Shown here one piece after another: positions 28,577-37,153 of a stretch of DNA of 64,000 nt. The DNA is from Armatimonadota bacterium (GTDB lineage: Bacteria > Armatimonadota > HRBIN16): NCBI GenBank assembly GCA_026003195.1, contig BPGU01000001.1, positions 124,001 through 188,000 of the forward strand, read 5' to 3'. The notes beneath the pieces are model-generated. The model worked only from the letters and a program-made list of their open reading frames with translations. It was not told the DNA's origin and made no database searches. Numbering within the stretch: position 1 is the first letter of the stretch; each line of letters starts with the position of its first letter. The translations under genes were made by a program, and so were the position numbers.

Positions 28577-28892
28577 GATTCTCTTCCTCCAGATGGTGTC
28601 GGCTAAGTGTGTTTGTTACGGAAGTTATACCCGATGTCGCTTTTTTGTGTGATGGGGCGGGGAATGTTCTTTCAAAGCGGATTCTCGGCGGTGTTCCCCC
28701 ATCTTGTGGGTAAGACATAGCAGAATCACCCCCTTTTGCCAAGATGAATAAGAATCCCTTCCCCCGCGGTAGAGAGTTTCCTGCTCAACACGCCCTCCGG
28801 CTGTTTGATTCACCTTGCTCCATACCGCAATAAAAAGGGCGTCCACCGGGACGCCCAAGGTCAGGAGGGTCTGCGTTGTCAACCGGCAAACT
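28577..28892. other. Intergenic region, 316 bases
   Basis: Holds a candidate -10 TATAAC for the symporter gene (minus strand, 28624-28629) with a poor -35, and a terminator at its far end. The minus-strand reading frame open across it has no ribosome-binding site and runs through the terminator, so no gene is called. Confidence 0.6.
28831..28856 (-). terminator. Rho-independent terminator of the padR operon
   Basis: On the minus strand GGGCGTCC and GGACGCCC form an 8-base stem with a 4-base loop, followed directly by TTTTTA. It lies 37 bases after the stop of the membrane protein gene. Confidence 0.85.
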
Positions 28893-30176
28893 TCATGCGT
28901 AGCGGTGAATCAAATAACTGCGCCACCTCCAGCTCCAGATACCAGCCCAGATGCCTAACCAGCCTCCTGTGAGCAAGGCTATCAAGGCAGCGGGAACACT
29001 CCACCAGCTAACCAGCACCCTGTGGCGAAACACCCACCAGGTTTGCATCAGCAAGCCTGCTTCATTCCACCGTTGCCAGGCGTTGACGTACTCGCGCTGG
29101 TAGTAGCGGAAAAGCTGCGCCAGCTGGCGAATACGCTGAGGGCGTTCTGACTCATCACGAATCTTCAAATCTTGCGCTGAGAGAATGGGATGCACCCGGG
29201 CAGTGACAGCCGGTCGGGTCAATGTGCTCAGGCGGTCTGCATCCTGCTCCAGTCGGTCGACAATCTGTTGTAGATGGATTTCGTAGAGAGAGCGAACCGG
29301 GTGTTTGCCCGTCTCTTGCAGTGCGATGCCACCGCACCACACTAGGCTGAGTAGCCATGCTGCCACACCGGTAGCCACCACCCACCGCAGGCGACGCATC
29401 AGCACGCCCATCATCGCAGCCAGAGCAAACAGAGTTAAGGTCAGAGCGGTTGATACCAGAGAAGGCGTAGCAGGGAGCGGTTCCCAACAGCCGAAATACC
29501 CGTCGCAAACGCTTATCGGTAGCGCAGGGCGAAAACTCGTGGACGAGGGTGCTGTCGTACTCCCAGGTAGCCGCATGGACGGATAAAGCTCAACAATGCT
29601 CTCTGGGCGTGACGTTGACTTTGTCCGAAACTGCTCGAGCCATTGCTGGTAGTTTGTCCGCACCAGCTGGTCTATCTCCCCCAGCGGAGGAGCGGGTTCG
29701 ATGCTGGCTAGAGGCACAGGGGGTAGAGGAAGTCCGCTCACATATTGCAAGTTGAAAAGGGTGTTGCGCACCTCGGGCAGATTCTCCAGTAGTACAGGTC
29801 CTGCTGTCCAGAGCATCACGTCTACAATCTGTTGCTGCCGGCGTTCCATGTGGGGTTGCAGAGGTGACAGGCTCACGACAAAAAGGGAGGTCAGAGCCAC
29901 CAGCACAATCAGCACTATCGCCCGCCACCAGTTCAGCCGCGGCAGAGGAGTTCGTTTCTCCAGCATCAGCGTGCCCACCCACTCGGGCGAACCGAACTGC
30001 TTGAGCGCAAGCGATACCGCTTCATCATCGCTCACACCCTGCGCTTTCAACTCGCTCACGTGCTCTAGCAGGTGGTCGCGCAGCTCCTGGCGGATACGCT
30101 GACGCTCGTGGTAGGGCAGCCGGCGTATCAGCGGCAGGCACAGCCGGTCCAGATAGTCTTCAATCAGGTTGTACAT
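28893..30176 (-). CDS. Permease-prefix/HAAS-type membrane protein, PadR partner
   Basis: A 427-residue protein. Its first 85 residues (RRLPYHERQRIRQELRDHLLEHV, GVSDDEAVSLALKQFGSP) match the helical permease-prefix/HAAS domain that often sits next to PadR regulators. Four or so transmembrane segments follow (AIVLIVLVALTSLFVVSL, TALTLTLFALAAMMGVL, VAAWLLSLVWCGGIAL and one near the C-terminus). The soluble loops are not recognised. The start overlaps the padR end by 13 bases, so the two are co-translated. It probably acts in envelope-stress or sigma-factor-like sensing; this is inference. Confidence 0.7.
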   Translation of the reverse strand: MYNLIEDYLDRLCLPLIRRLPYHERQRIRQELRDHLLEHVSELKAQGVSDDEAVSLALKQFGSPEWVGTLMLEKRTPLPRLNWWRAIVLIVLVALTSLFVVSLSPLQPHMERRQQQIVDVMLWTAGPVLLENLPEVRNTLFNLQYVSGLPLPPVPLASIEPAPPLGEIDQLVRTNYQQWLEQFRTKSTSRPESIVELYPSMRLPGSTTAPSSTSFRPALPISVCDGYFGCWEPLPATPSLVSTALTLTLFALAAMMGVLMRRLRWVVATGVAAWLLSLVWCGGIALQETGKHPVRSLYEIHLQQIVDRLEQDADRLSTLTRPAVTARVHPILSAQDLKIRDESERPQRIRQLAQLFRYYQREYVNAWQRWNEAGLLMQTWWVFRHRVLVSWWSVPAALIALLTGGWLGIWAGIWSWRWRSYLIHRYA

Positions 30177-30535
30177 GGCTCAATACCTCCCTCTGCAGGT
30201 TGCGACGGTTTGCGCCCAATCACCGCTTCGATAGCGTTGCGGAACCGCTGCCAGGCGTGCTGCTGGCGTTGCAGCTCCTGCAGTCCCCGCGGGGTGATGG
30301 AGTACACTTTACGCTCGCGTCCGCCGCCGGTGCTCTCCCAGCTGCCCTGAATCCAGCCCTTCTGCTCCATCTCGTGCAGGGTGGGATAGAGCGTGCCTTC
30401 GCGGAAACGCAACAGTTCGGCGGTGCGTCGCTCGATCTCCTTCGCGATGGCGTAGCCGTGCATCGGCTTTTCCGCCAGCAACGACAGGATGAGCATGGGG
30501 GTGTTGCCCTTTACCTGTTGCTCCGTGTTACTCAT
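30164..30535 (-). CDS. PadR family transcriptional regulator
   Basis: A 123-residue winged-helix regulator: LILSLLAEKPMHGYAIAKEIERRT, REGTLYPTLHEMEQKGWIQGSWE and ERKVYSITPRGLQEL are the PadR signatures, with a short C-terminal helix for dimerisation (type 2 PadR). The ATG one codon into the open frame, with GAGGT upstream, is preferred over TTG. A palindromic AT-rich site lies just upstream and is a candidate autoregulatory operator. Confidence 0.95.
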   Translation of the reverse strand: MSNTEQQVKGNTPMLILSLLAEKPMHGYAIAKEIERRTAELLRFREGTLYPTLHEMEQKGWIQGSWESTGGGRERKVYSITPRGLQELQRQQHAWQRFRNAIEAVIGRKPSQPAEGGIEPCTT

Positions 30536-30555
30536 CAACGAATACCTCGCTTTAC

Positions 30556-30577
30556 GATATATCTATTATCAATATAC
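30556..30577 (-). promoter_or_regulatory. Candidate PadR operator
   Basis: An AT-rich imperfect dyad (GATATATC...TCAATATAC) about 20 bases upstream of the padR start. PadR sites are usually AT-rich dyads overlapping their own promoter; the match is suggestive only. Confidence 0.35.
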
Positions 30578-30630
30578 ACCTCATCTTACAAAATGTCAAG
30601 GGTTTTCGCGAAAACAGTTCTGCAAACCGC

Positions 30631-30659
30631 TTGACAAGAATAAGATTTCTCTTTATAGT
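30631..30659 (+). promoter_or_regulatory. pilT promoter
   Basis: TTGACA and TATAGT with a 17-base spacer. The expected transcript has an untranslated leader of about 115 bases before the pilT start. Confidence 0.8.
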
Positions 30660-30782
30660 GTATGCAGAATGCTTTTTCCCTATCGGAGCGATTACCGGAG
30701 GGGATAGTGCATCTCTGTAGGATGGTAGTGAGTGTCGCACGTCAACCCGCCCGGAAGGGCAGAACGCAAGGAGGGTGTTGGT

Positions 30783-31940
30783 ATGGTCACCATAGACCAG
30801 CTCATGGACCTGGCGTACGAGAAAGACGCCTCCGATATCCACCTGATTGCAGGGGAAAGACCTGTACTCCGCATCTACGGAAGGCTCCATCGGCTGCAGC
30901 AGTTCGAAGTATTAACCCCTGCGGATACCGAACGGCTGGTGCGCTCTATCTGCCCAGACCGTAACTGGGAAGAGCTGCAGACCGACCGCAGCACCGACTT
31001 CGGTATCTCGCATCAGAACAAGGCGCGTTTCCGTGTAGCCGCGTATTGGCAGAAGAACACGCTGGCGATGAACCTGCGTCTCATCCCCTACAAGATGCTG
31101 AGCTTCGAAGAACTGGGATTGGGGCGCGAGGTGATTGACCTCCTCTATGAACCGCGTGGGCTGATACTGATTACAGGTCCCACCGGTTCGGGTAAAACCA
31201 CCACGCTCGCCACGATGATTGACTGGATTAATACTCATCGTGATTGCCACATCATCACCATCGAGGACCCGATTGAATACTATCACTCCCCGAAGAAGTC
31301 CATCATCTCGCAGCGTGAGGTAGGTGTGGACGTGCCTACCTTCGCAGACGGCGTGGTGCGCGCCCTGCGTGAAGACCCGGACGTGATTCTCGTGGGCGAA
31401 ATGCGCGACCTGCGCACCATTCAGGCGGCGATTACCGCAGCCGAGACCGGACACCTGGTCTTCTCCACACTGCACACCACGGGTGCAGCGAAGACGGTAG
31501 ACCGCATCACCGACGTCTTCCCGCTGGACCAGCAGGAGCAAATCCGCGTGCAGCTTTCCACCAACCTGGTGGCGGTCATCTCGCAGCAGCTGCTTCCGCG
31601 CATTGACCGCCCCGGGCGTGTGGCGGCGTTCGAGGTGATGATTTGCACGCCGGCGATCCAGCACATGATTCGCGACCACAAGACCTACAGCATCTACTCC
31701 GCCATCCAGACGGGGCAGCAGTGGGGCATGTGCACACTGGACTCGTTCCTGCTGTCGCTCTACCGCAAGGGCATCATCGACAAGGATGAGATGATGCGCA
31801 TCGCCGACCGCCCGGAGGAGATTGCCGAGAAGCTGGGGGAGACCGAGGTGCACCGCGCAGCGGATGTACATGCCACGACGGTTCAAACCACCGTGCAGGC
31901 GGTACAGGGTATGCGTCCCCCTGTGGAAAAGGGCGGCTAA
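30783..31940 (+). CDS. pilT: Type IV pilus retraction ATPase PilT
   Basis: A 385-residue hexameric ATPase. It has the N-terminal PAS-like domain (LAYEKDASDIHLIAGERPVLRIYG), Walker A GPTGSGKTTTLATM, the Asp box (IITIEDPIEYYH), Walker B (ALREDPDVILVGEMRD), the His box TAAETGHLVFSTLHTTGA and a C-terminal AIRNLIRE-like region (HMIRDHKTYSIYSAIQTG). It drives pilus depolymerisation and twitching. AAGGAGG lies upstream of this ATG; the GTG 17 codons earlier is rejected. It stands alone; no other pilus-assembly gene is adjacent. Confidence 0.95.
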   Translation: MVTIDQLMDLAYEKDASDIHLIAGERPVLRIYGRLHRLQQFEVLTPADTERLVRSICPDRNWEELQTDRSTDFGISHQNKARFRVAAYWQKNTLAMNLRLIPYKMLSFEELGLGREVIDLLYEPRGLILITGPTGSGKTTTLATMIDWINTHRDCHIITIEDPIEYYHSPKKSIISQREVGVDVPTFADGVVRALREDPDVILVGEMRDLRTIQAAITAAETGHLVFSTLHTTGAAKTVDRITDVFPLDQQEQIRVQLSTNLVAVISQQLLPRIDRPGRVAAFEVMICTPAIQHMIRDHKTYSIYSAIQTGQQWGMCTLDSFLLSLYRKGIIDKDEMMRIADRPEEIAEKLGETEVHRAADVHATTVQTTVQAVQGMRPPVEKGG

Positions 31941-31948
31941 ACATCTCC

Positions 31949-31976
31949 GCGTCCGCCCCCGTGTGGGGGCGGACGC
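31949..31976 (+). terminator. Terminator hairpin after pilT
   Basis: A perfect 12-base stem (GCGTCCGCCCCC with GGGGGCGGACGC, loop GTGT) 9 bases after the pilT stop. The U-tract is poor (CACTTTT follows 10 bases on). Confidence 0.7.
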
Positions 31977-32012
31977 TCACTCCGCACTTTTACGGGAAAA
32001 TAGCCTGAACAC

Positions 32013-32041
32013 TTGACAAGTCTTGCACCGATAACTAAGAT
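32013..32041 (+). promoter_or_regulatory. Candidate promoter of the prkA operon
   Basis: TTGACA and TAAGAT with a 17-base spacer. A second -10-like TATAAT lies at 32057-32062 without a matching -35. The leader to prkA would be about 360 bases, long enough to hold a small open frame and a hairpin. Confidence 0.6.
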
Positions 32042-32190
32042 AGGATAAAAAGCAGGTATAATCCTTATGTCCGCGCGGGTGGCTGCTGCCTTTTGTATCT
32101 TCGAAATGGGAACCTTCACAGTCGGCTGGCAGTCTACTATACAGAACCAACCCAGGACATTGTGCAACGAAAGGTTGTTGGAGACGAAAA

Positions 32191-32304
32191 TTGAGCGACA
32201 CAGGAGATACACTCAAGGAGCCAGTTGACCTTCTCGGTGCTGCAGAGCACACCACTGCAGGCGCTAAGGGCAATCCAAGGGAGGCAGAGCCTCCCGATAG
32301 CTGA
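32191..32304 (+). CDS. Possible 37-aa leader peptide upstream of prkA
   Basis: A TTG-started frame with GGAG 8 bases upstream encodes 37 acidic, hydrophilic residues (MSDTGDTLKEPVDLLGAAEH and onward, ending EAEPPDS). It has no recognised domain. Its place in a long leader ahead of a stem-loop would fit a regulatory leader peptide, but codon evidence is thin. Confidence 0.3.
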   Translation: MSDTGDTLKEPVDLLGAAEHTTAGAKGNPREAEPPDS

Positions 32305-32328
32305 GCACTCTGTTTGCCCGTCTTCACA

Positions 32329-32370
32329 GCGCCTCGTGTGTGCCTCTGCAGCACGAGGCGCATTGCTTTT
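32329..32370 (+). terminator. Leader hairpin upstream of prkA, possible attenuator
   Basis: A perfect 10-base stem (GCGCCTCGTG with CACGAGGCGC, 13-base loop) is followed by ATTGCTTTT. It lies 37 bases before the prkA start, inside the transcript, so it could act as an attenuator or simply stabilise the mRNA. Confidence 0.45.
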
Positions 32371-32406
32371 GCTGGCAATCCACAGCAGGAAGGAGACGGG
32401 ACAAAC

Positions 32407-34335
32407 ATGAAACCATCCGAGTTTCTGAGGCAGGCAGAAGAGCTGCGCCAGAGCGAGCAGTCTCTGCGCTGGGAAGGCACTTTTGCCGACTATCTGGAGA
32501 TTGTTACCAAAAACCCGCAGGTGGCAGACCTGGCGCATGCCCGTGTGTACGACATGATCATGGCTGCCGGAGTAGATGAGCCGGAGGGGCGTCCCAAGCA
32601 GTATCGCTTCTTCCGCTCCGAAATCTTCGGGCTCGATAAGACCCTGCAGCAGATGGTGGAGGAGTACTTCGCACCGGCAGCGCGGCGCCTGGACGTGCGC
32701 AAGCGTATCCTCATGCTCGTCGGTCCCGTAGGAGGTGGTAAGTCCACGCTCGTGACGATGCTCAAGCGAGGACTGGAACGCTACTCCCGCACCGAGCAGG
32801 GCGCGGTGTACGCCATCAAGGGCTGCCCGATGCACGAGGAGCCGCTACACCTCATCCCAGAGGACCTTCGAGCGGATTTCCGCCGGCAGTTTGGCATCTA
32901 CATCGAAGGCGACCTGTGCCCTGTGTGCCGATGGCGCCTGAAGGAAGAGTTTCACGGCAAGATTGACCAGGTGCCGGTGGAACGCATCTTCTTCTCCGAG
33001 CGCAATCGGGTGGGAATCGGCACCTTCAAGCCATCCGACCCCAAATCGCAGGACGTTTCGGATCTGACGGGCAGTGTGAACCTGCAGATGCTGACCGAAA
33101 TCGGCGTGGAGAGCGACCCGCGCGTGTATAACTTCGACGGCGAACTGAACATCGCCAATCGGGGTGTTATGGAATTCATCGAGATGCTCAAGGCGGATAA
33201 GCGATTCCTGTATGAACTCAACACGGTCGCAGGTGAGCAGATGATTAAAGCCTCCCGGTTCGCACTCATCTACTGTGACCTCGTTGTCGTTGCTCACACG
33301 AATGAGTATGAGTACAACGCCTACTTCTCCAACAAAGAGAACGAGGCAATGATTGACCGCATCTTCGTGGTCAAAGTGCCCTACAACCTGCGCGTCAGCG
33401 ACGAAGTGCGTATCTACGAGAAACTCATCGCCCAGAGCGAAGTGCAAGAGGACGGAGTCGACCTCAAGAAGGTGCACATCGCGCCACACGCCCTGCGCGT
33501 TGCCAGTATGTTCGCCGTGCTCAGCCGGCTGAAGCCCTCCAAGAAAAGCGGCTTGAGCCTGATGACCAAGATGAAGCTGTACGATGGCGAAAAGCAGGTA
33601 GGCGATTGGGACCAGCGCCACCTCAAGGAACTGCAAGAAGAGTACCCCGACGAGGGGATGCAGGGCGTGTCGCCACGCTTTATCATCAACCGAATCTCCA
33701 GTGCGATTGCCCGCAGCGGCAAATCGTGTATCACCCCCATCGATGTGTTACGCAGCCTGCGCGACGGTCTTGCCGAGTACACCAGCAACGAAGAGGAAAA
33801 GCGCAAGCTACTGGGGTTGATAGACGAGGTGCGCAAAGAGTACGACGAGCTCGCTAAGAAGGAGATCCAGCGGGCGTTCGTCTACTCCTACGAGAAGGCA
33901 GCGCAGACCTTGCTGGACAACTATCTGGACAATGTGGATGCCTACTGCAACCGTACGAAGGTGAAAGACCCCATCACTGGCGAGGATATGGAGCCCGATG
34001 AGAGGCTGATGCGCTCCATCGAGGAGCAAATCGGCATTTCCGAAAATGCCAAGCGCGAGTTCCGCGAGGGCATCCTGCGCTCGGTCGCCTCGCTGGCAAG
34101 GCGCAATATCCGTTTCGATGTCCACAGTGACGAACGGCTCAAGGAAGCCATCGAGCGCAAACTCTTCGCCGACCTGAAGGACGTGGTGAAGATTACCACT
34201 TCTGTCACCACGCCCAACGAGGAGCAACTCAAGAAGATGAACGAGGTGGTAGACCGGCTGTGCAGCGAGCACGGCTACTGCCCCGTGTGTGCCAGCGAGG
34301 TCATGCGCTACGTGGGCACGCTGTTGAATCGTTAA
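32407..34335 (+). CDS. prkA: PrkA-family serine protein kinase
   Basis: A 642-residue AAA+ kinase/protease-like protein (PrkA/YeaG). The P-loop is GPVGGGKSTL at residues 106-115. GCPMHEEPLHLIP, CPVCRWRLKEEF, the NIANRGVMEFIEMLK segment and VVAHTNEYEY are typical. The C-terminal PrkA domain ends in CPVCASEVMRYVG, so Cys pairs occur in both halves. Known members act in stationary-phase, stress or sporulation control. The ATG with AAGGAGA upstream is chosen over an earlier open frame that runs through a hairpin. It heads the prkA-yhbH-spoVR operon. Confidence 0.95.
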   Translation: MKPSEFLRQAEELRQSEQSLRWEGTFADYLEIVTKNPQVADLAHARVYDMIMAAGVDEPEGRPKQYRFFRSEIFGLDKTLQQMVEEYFAPAARRLDVRKRILMLVGPVGGGKSTLVTMLKRGLERYSRTEQGAVYAIKGCPMHEEPLHLIPEDLRADFRRQFGIYIEGDLCPVCRWRLKEEFHGKIDQVPVERIFFSERNRVGIGTFKPSDPKSQDVSDLTGSVNLQMLTEIGVESDPRVYNFDGELNIANRGVMEFIEMLKADKRFLYELNTVAGEQMIKASRFALIYCDLVVVAHTNEYEYNAYFSNKENEAMIDRIFVVKVPYNLRVSDEVRIYEKLIAQSEVQEDGVDLKKVHIAPHALRVASMFAVLSRLKPSKKSGLSLMTKMKLYDGEKQVGDWDQRHLKELQEEYPDEGMQGVSPRFIINRISSAIARSGKSCITPIDVLRSLRDGLAEYTSNEEEKRKLLGLIDEVRKEYDELAKKEIQRAFVYSYEKAAQTLLDNYLDNVDAYCNRTKVKDPITGEDMEPDERLMRSIEEQIGISENAKREFREGILRSVASLARRNIRFDVHSDERLKEAIERKLFADLKDVVKITTSVTTPNEEQLKKMNEVVDRLCSEHGYCPVCASEVMRYVGTLLNR

Positions 34336-34348
34336 ACCTCTCCCCCTG

Positions 34349-34420
34349 CCCCTCTCCTGCGAGGAGAGGGGGTGTTCCCCTTCCCTTTTAGGGAAGGGGG
34401 AAGGGGGTTAGGTTCAAAAA
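34349..34420. repeat. Two type A hairpins inside the prkA-yhbH operon
   Basis: CCCCTCTCCT/AGGAGAGGGG and CCCCTTCCCT/AGGGAAGGGG, each a perfect 10-base stem with a 3-base loop, followed by GGGGGTTAGGTTCAA, the usual edge of the module. It may tune transcript levels between prkA and yhbH. Confidence 0.8.
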
Positions 34421-34439
34421 GGCAAAGAGGTGACGAAAC

Positions 34440-35606
34440 ATGTGGCATCATCTACCGTTGATACTCTCGCAGGACCCGTGGGACCTGCACCACCGGGCGG
34501 AGCGTGACCGCCAGCGCCACAACGAAAAGGTGAAGGAGGTCATCAAGCAAAACCTGGGCGAGATTATCAGCCAGCAGGACATCATCACTGCGCACGACGG
34601 CAAAATCGTGAAGATACCCATCCGCGGGCTGGAACTGCCGCGCATCCGCTTCGACCCCCATGCAGGCAAGCGCGTCGGGCAGGGCACAGGAGGCACCCAG
34701 CCGGGCGACATCCTGGGCAGGCAACCGGGCGAAGGGCAGGGCGCAGGCAAGCAGGCGGGCACTGAACCCGGTGTGGACTTCTATGAGGCGGAGTTTACCA
34801 TCGAGGAACTGATGGCGCTGGTGTTCGAAGACCTGCACCTGCCCAACCTGCAGGAGAAAGGGAGCAAACAGGTCATGGCGGATACCACGCAGTTCAACAC
34901 CATCGCTCGCAAGGGACCGCTTTCCAACATCGACCGCAAACGCACGCTCATCGAGGCGTACAAACGCAGTGCCAAAGAGGGCAAGCCCGGCTTCCAGATA
35001 CATGCCGACGACCGGCGGTTCCGTTCCTGGGAGGTCGTGCCCGAACCCCAGCGCAACGCCGTCATCTTCGCCATGCGCGATGTGTCGGGAAGTATGGGTG
35101 AGTTTGAAGCGTATATCTGTCGCTCGTTTTATTTCTGGATGTTGCGCTTCCTGCGCACCAAATATACGAACACCGAAATCGTGTTCATCACCTGCCATAC
35201 CATCGCCAAAGAGGTGGACGAGCACGAGTTCTTCGCGGCGGGCGACTCGGGAGGCACCAAGCTCTCGGAAGCGTACAAGCTGGCGCTGGATATCATCGAC
35301 AAACGCTACAACCCACGTGAGTGGAACATCTATCCCTTCCTCTTCTCCGACGGCTATAACTGGGGCGACCATGAGGTAGTGCAACTGGTGGAACAGATGG
35401 CGGCTATCAGCAATCTGGTAGGTTATGGCGAGATTGCGGACGAGCTGTGGGGGCACAGCGACGCTTTTGCTCCGTTAGGGCAAGCGCTCTCCGAGCGATT
35501 CGCCGGCGACCCGCGCGTGGTGCTGGTGCGAATCACCAACAAGGAGGAGGTGTGGCCCGCGCTCCAGCGCTTCTTTAGCAAACACCCGGAGGTAAACCAG
35601 GCATGA
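34440..35606 (+). CDS. yhbH: YhbH/YeaH family protein (DUF444)
   Basis: A 388-residue DUF444 protein. The N-terminal part is basic and glycine-rich (GKRVGQGTGGTQPGDILG), as in sporulation protein YhbH. The von-Willebrand-A-like half has MRDVSGSMGEFE, a MIDAS-type metal motif, and AAGDSGGTKLSEAYKLAL. It is a constant partner of PrkA and SpoVR in many bacteria. AGAGGTGA precedes the ATG, and the gene overlaps spoVR by 4 bases. Confidence 0.93.
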   Translation: MWHHLPLILSQDPWDLHHRAERDRQRHNEKVKEVIKQNLGEIISQQDIITAHDGKIVKIPIRGLELPRIRFDPHAGKRVGQGTGGTQPGDILGRQPGEGQGAGKQAGTEPGVDFYEAEFTIEELMALVFEDLHLPNLQEKGSKQVMADTTQFNTIARKGPLSNIDRKRTLIEAYKRSAKEGKPGFQIHADDRRFRSWEVVPEPQRNAVIFAMRDVSGSMGEFEAYICRSFYFWMLRFLRTKYTNTEIVFITCHTIAKEVDEHEFFAAGDSGGTKLSEAYKLALDIIDKRYNPREWNIYPFLFSDGYNWGDHEVVQLVEQMAAISNLVGYGEIADELWGHSDAFAPLGQALSERFAGDPRVVLVRITNKEEVWPALQRFFSKHPEVNQA

Positions 35607-37048
35607 CTAGTCAGGAACGCGCCGAACTGGAAAAGTTCATTGAACAAGCATGGGAGAAGGTGCACGAGATGGGGTTGGACCCCTTCCCGGTGCATTTCGA
35701 ACTCGTGCCCGCGCATATCATCTACGAAATCGGCGCGTATGGGTTGCCTGCCCGCTTCTCGCACTGGACCTTCGGGCGCGACTACCACCGCCAGAAGACG
35801 ATGTACGAATACAACATCGCCCGCATCTACGAGCTGGTCATCAACACCGACCCCTCGCAAGCGTTCTTGTTGGAGAACAACTCGCTCATCGCCAACAAGC
35901 TGGTGGTGGCGCACGTGCTGGGACATTCGGATTTCTTCAAGAACAATACCTACTTTGCACATACTGACCGGCGCATGGTGGAGCGAGCACGCCTGCACGC
36001 CGACCGCATCCGTCAGTATGAGATGGAGTACGGTCCGCAACGGGTGGAGCAGTTTCTGGATGCGGTGCTCAGTATCGAGGAGCACATTGACCCAGTGGAA
36101 CCCGCCTACCGTCGGCGCGATCCCAAAGAGTACGAACAGCAAAAGTCGGTTTTAGTCCGCCCGACCAGCGAGTTCGACGACCTGCTGGGGCGTGTGGAGA
36201 CGCCGGAGCCGTCCTCCACCAAACGTATCCCTCCGGAACCGGAGAAAGACCTGCTGCTTTTCCTGCGTGACTACGCCAGAGACCTGGAGGACTGGCAGCG
36301 CGACATCATCGGCATGGTGCGCGAGGAGATGTTGTACTTTCTGCCCCAGATACGCACCAAAATCATGAACGAGGGCTGGGCATCGCTGATCCACGAGCGA
36401 GTGCTGGAGGCGTTGCCCTTGACACCAGCCGAGCACCTGGAGTTCCGCCGGATGCATTCCAGCGTGTTGTCGCCCGGTTCGCGCATGAGCGTCAACCCCT
36501 ACTACGTGGGCTATCAGATACTGCGCGACATCGAGCGACGGTGGAACGGCGAGCCGCCCGAAGAGGACGAAGAACCGGAGACCGACTGGTTGCAGCGTCC
36601 CAAACCGCGCCCTACCGGCGAGGGATGGCAGAAGCTGCTCGAGGTGCGCGAGATGGAGTGCGACGTCACCTTCCTGCGCAAATACCTCACGGAAGGATTG
36701 GTCAAGAGGCTGGACATGTACACCTACAAGTTAGAAGAGGTGGACGGCGAGCTGGTGTGGCGCGTGCAGGAGACCGATTGGCAAAAGGTACGCGACGCCC
36801 TGCTGGACTCGATGACCAACTTCGGGGTGCCGGTGGTAACGGTGGAAGATGGCGACTACGGGCGTCGCGGTGAGCTCTACTTGAAGCACCACTACGACGG
36901 CAAGCCTCTGGATATGGACTATACCCTGCGCGCCCTGAAGAACATTTACACGATATGGAACCGCCCCGTACACCTGGAGACGGTCATGGATGGGGAGACC
37001 ACCATCTTCACCTATGACGGGCAACAGGTGACCCGGCATGGAGGATGA
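35603..37048 (+). CDS. spoVR: SpoVR family protein
   Basis: A 481-residue SpoVR/YcgB protein: RFSHWTFGRDYHRQKTMYEYNIARIYELVINTDPS, VVAHVLGHSDFFKNN, and MNEGWASLIHERVLEAL are the family's conserved segments, with NPYYVGYQILRDIE later. The role in sporulating Bacillus is cortex formation, but homologues are widespread in non-sporulating bacteria, where the function with PrkA and YhbH is unsettled. The C-terminal 130 residues (FLRKYLTEGLVKRLDMYTY, DYTLRALKNIYTIWNRPV) are complete. Confidence 0.94.
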   Translation: MTSQERAELEKFIEQAWEKVHEMGLDPFPVHFELVPAHIIYEIGAYGLPARFSHWTFGRDYHRQKTMYEYNIARIYELVINTDPSQAFLLENNSLIANKLVVAHVLGHSDFFKNNTYFAHTDRRMVERARLHADRIRQYEMEYGPQRVEQFLDAVLSIEEHIDPVEPAYRRRDPKEYEQQKSVLVRPTSEFDDLLGRVETPEPSSTKRIPPEPEKDLLLFLRDYARDLEDWQRDIIGMVREEMLYFLPQIRTKIMNEGWASLIHERVLEALPLTPAEHLEFRRMHSSVLSPGSRMSVNPYYVGYQILRDIERRWNGEPPEEDEEPETDWLQRPKPRPTGEGWQKLLEVREMECDVTFLRKYLTEGLVKRLDMYTYKLEEVDGELVWRVQETDWQKVRDALLDSMTNFGVPVVTVEDGDYGRRGELYLKHHYDGKPLDMDYTLRALKNIYTIWNRPVHLETVMDGETTIFTYDGQQVTRHGG

Positions 37049-37084
37049 TAATCCTTTCTTAACATTCGTGCTGGGACGCCTGAC

Positions 37085-37113
37085 TTGACACACCGCCTCT
37101 CTCACGATACACT
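37085..37113 (+). promoter_or_regulatory. Promoter of the conserved unknown gene after spoVR
   Basis: TTGACA and TACACT with a 17-base spacer. The -35 falls on the first TTG of the open frame, which argues that translation starts further downstream. Confidence 0.7.
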
Positions 37114-37153
37114 AGCATACGGTTCCATTTCCAACATTCTGGAGGTCGTGGCA

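Noticed and set aside
28625-28882. 85-codon minus-strand frame between the symporter and padR operon
   Set aside because: It reads through a clear terminator, has no ribosome-binding site and shows no recognisable protein features.
30660-30782. Possible c-di-GMP riboswitch in the pilT leader
   Set aside because: The region has CGCCCGGAAGGGC and ACGCAAGG but lacks the conserved CACGCACAGGGCAAACC core and the GAAA tetraloop receptor of class I; no class II pattern either.
34349-34420. CRISPR-like array from C-rich repeats
   Set aside because: Only two hairpins per locus, no regular spacers and no cas genes; the units are dispersed palindromic repeats.
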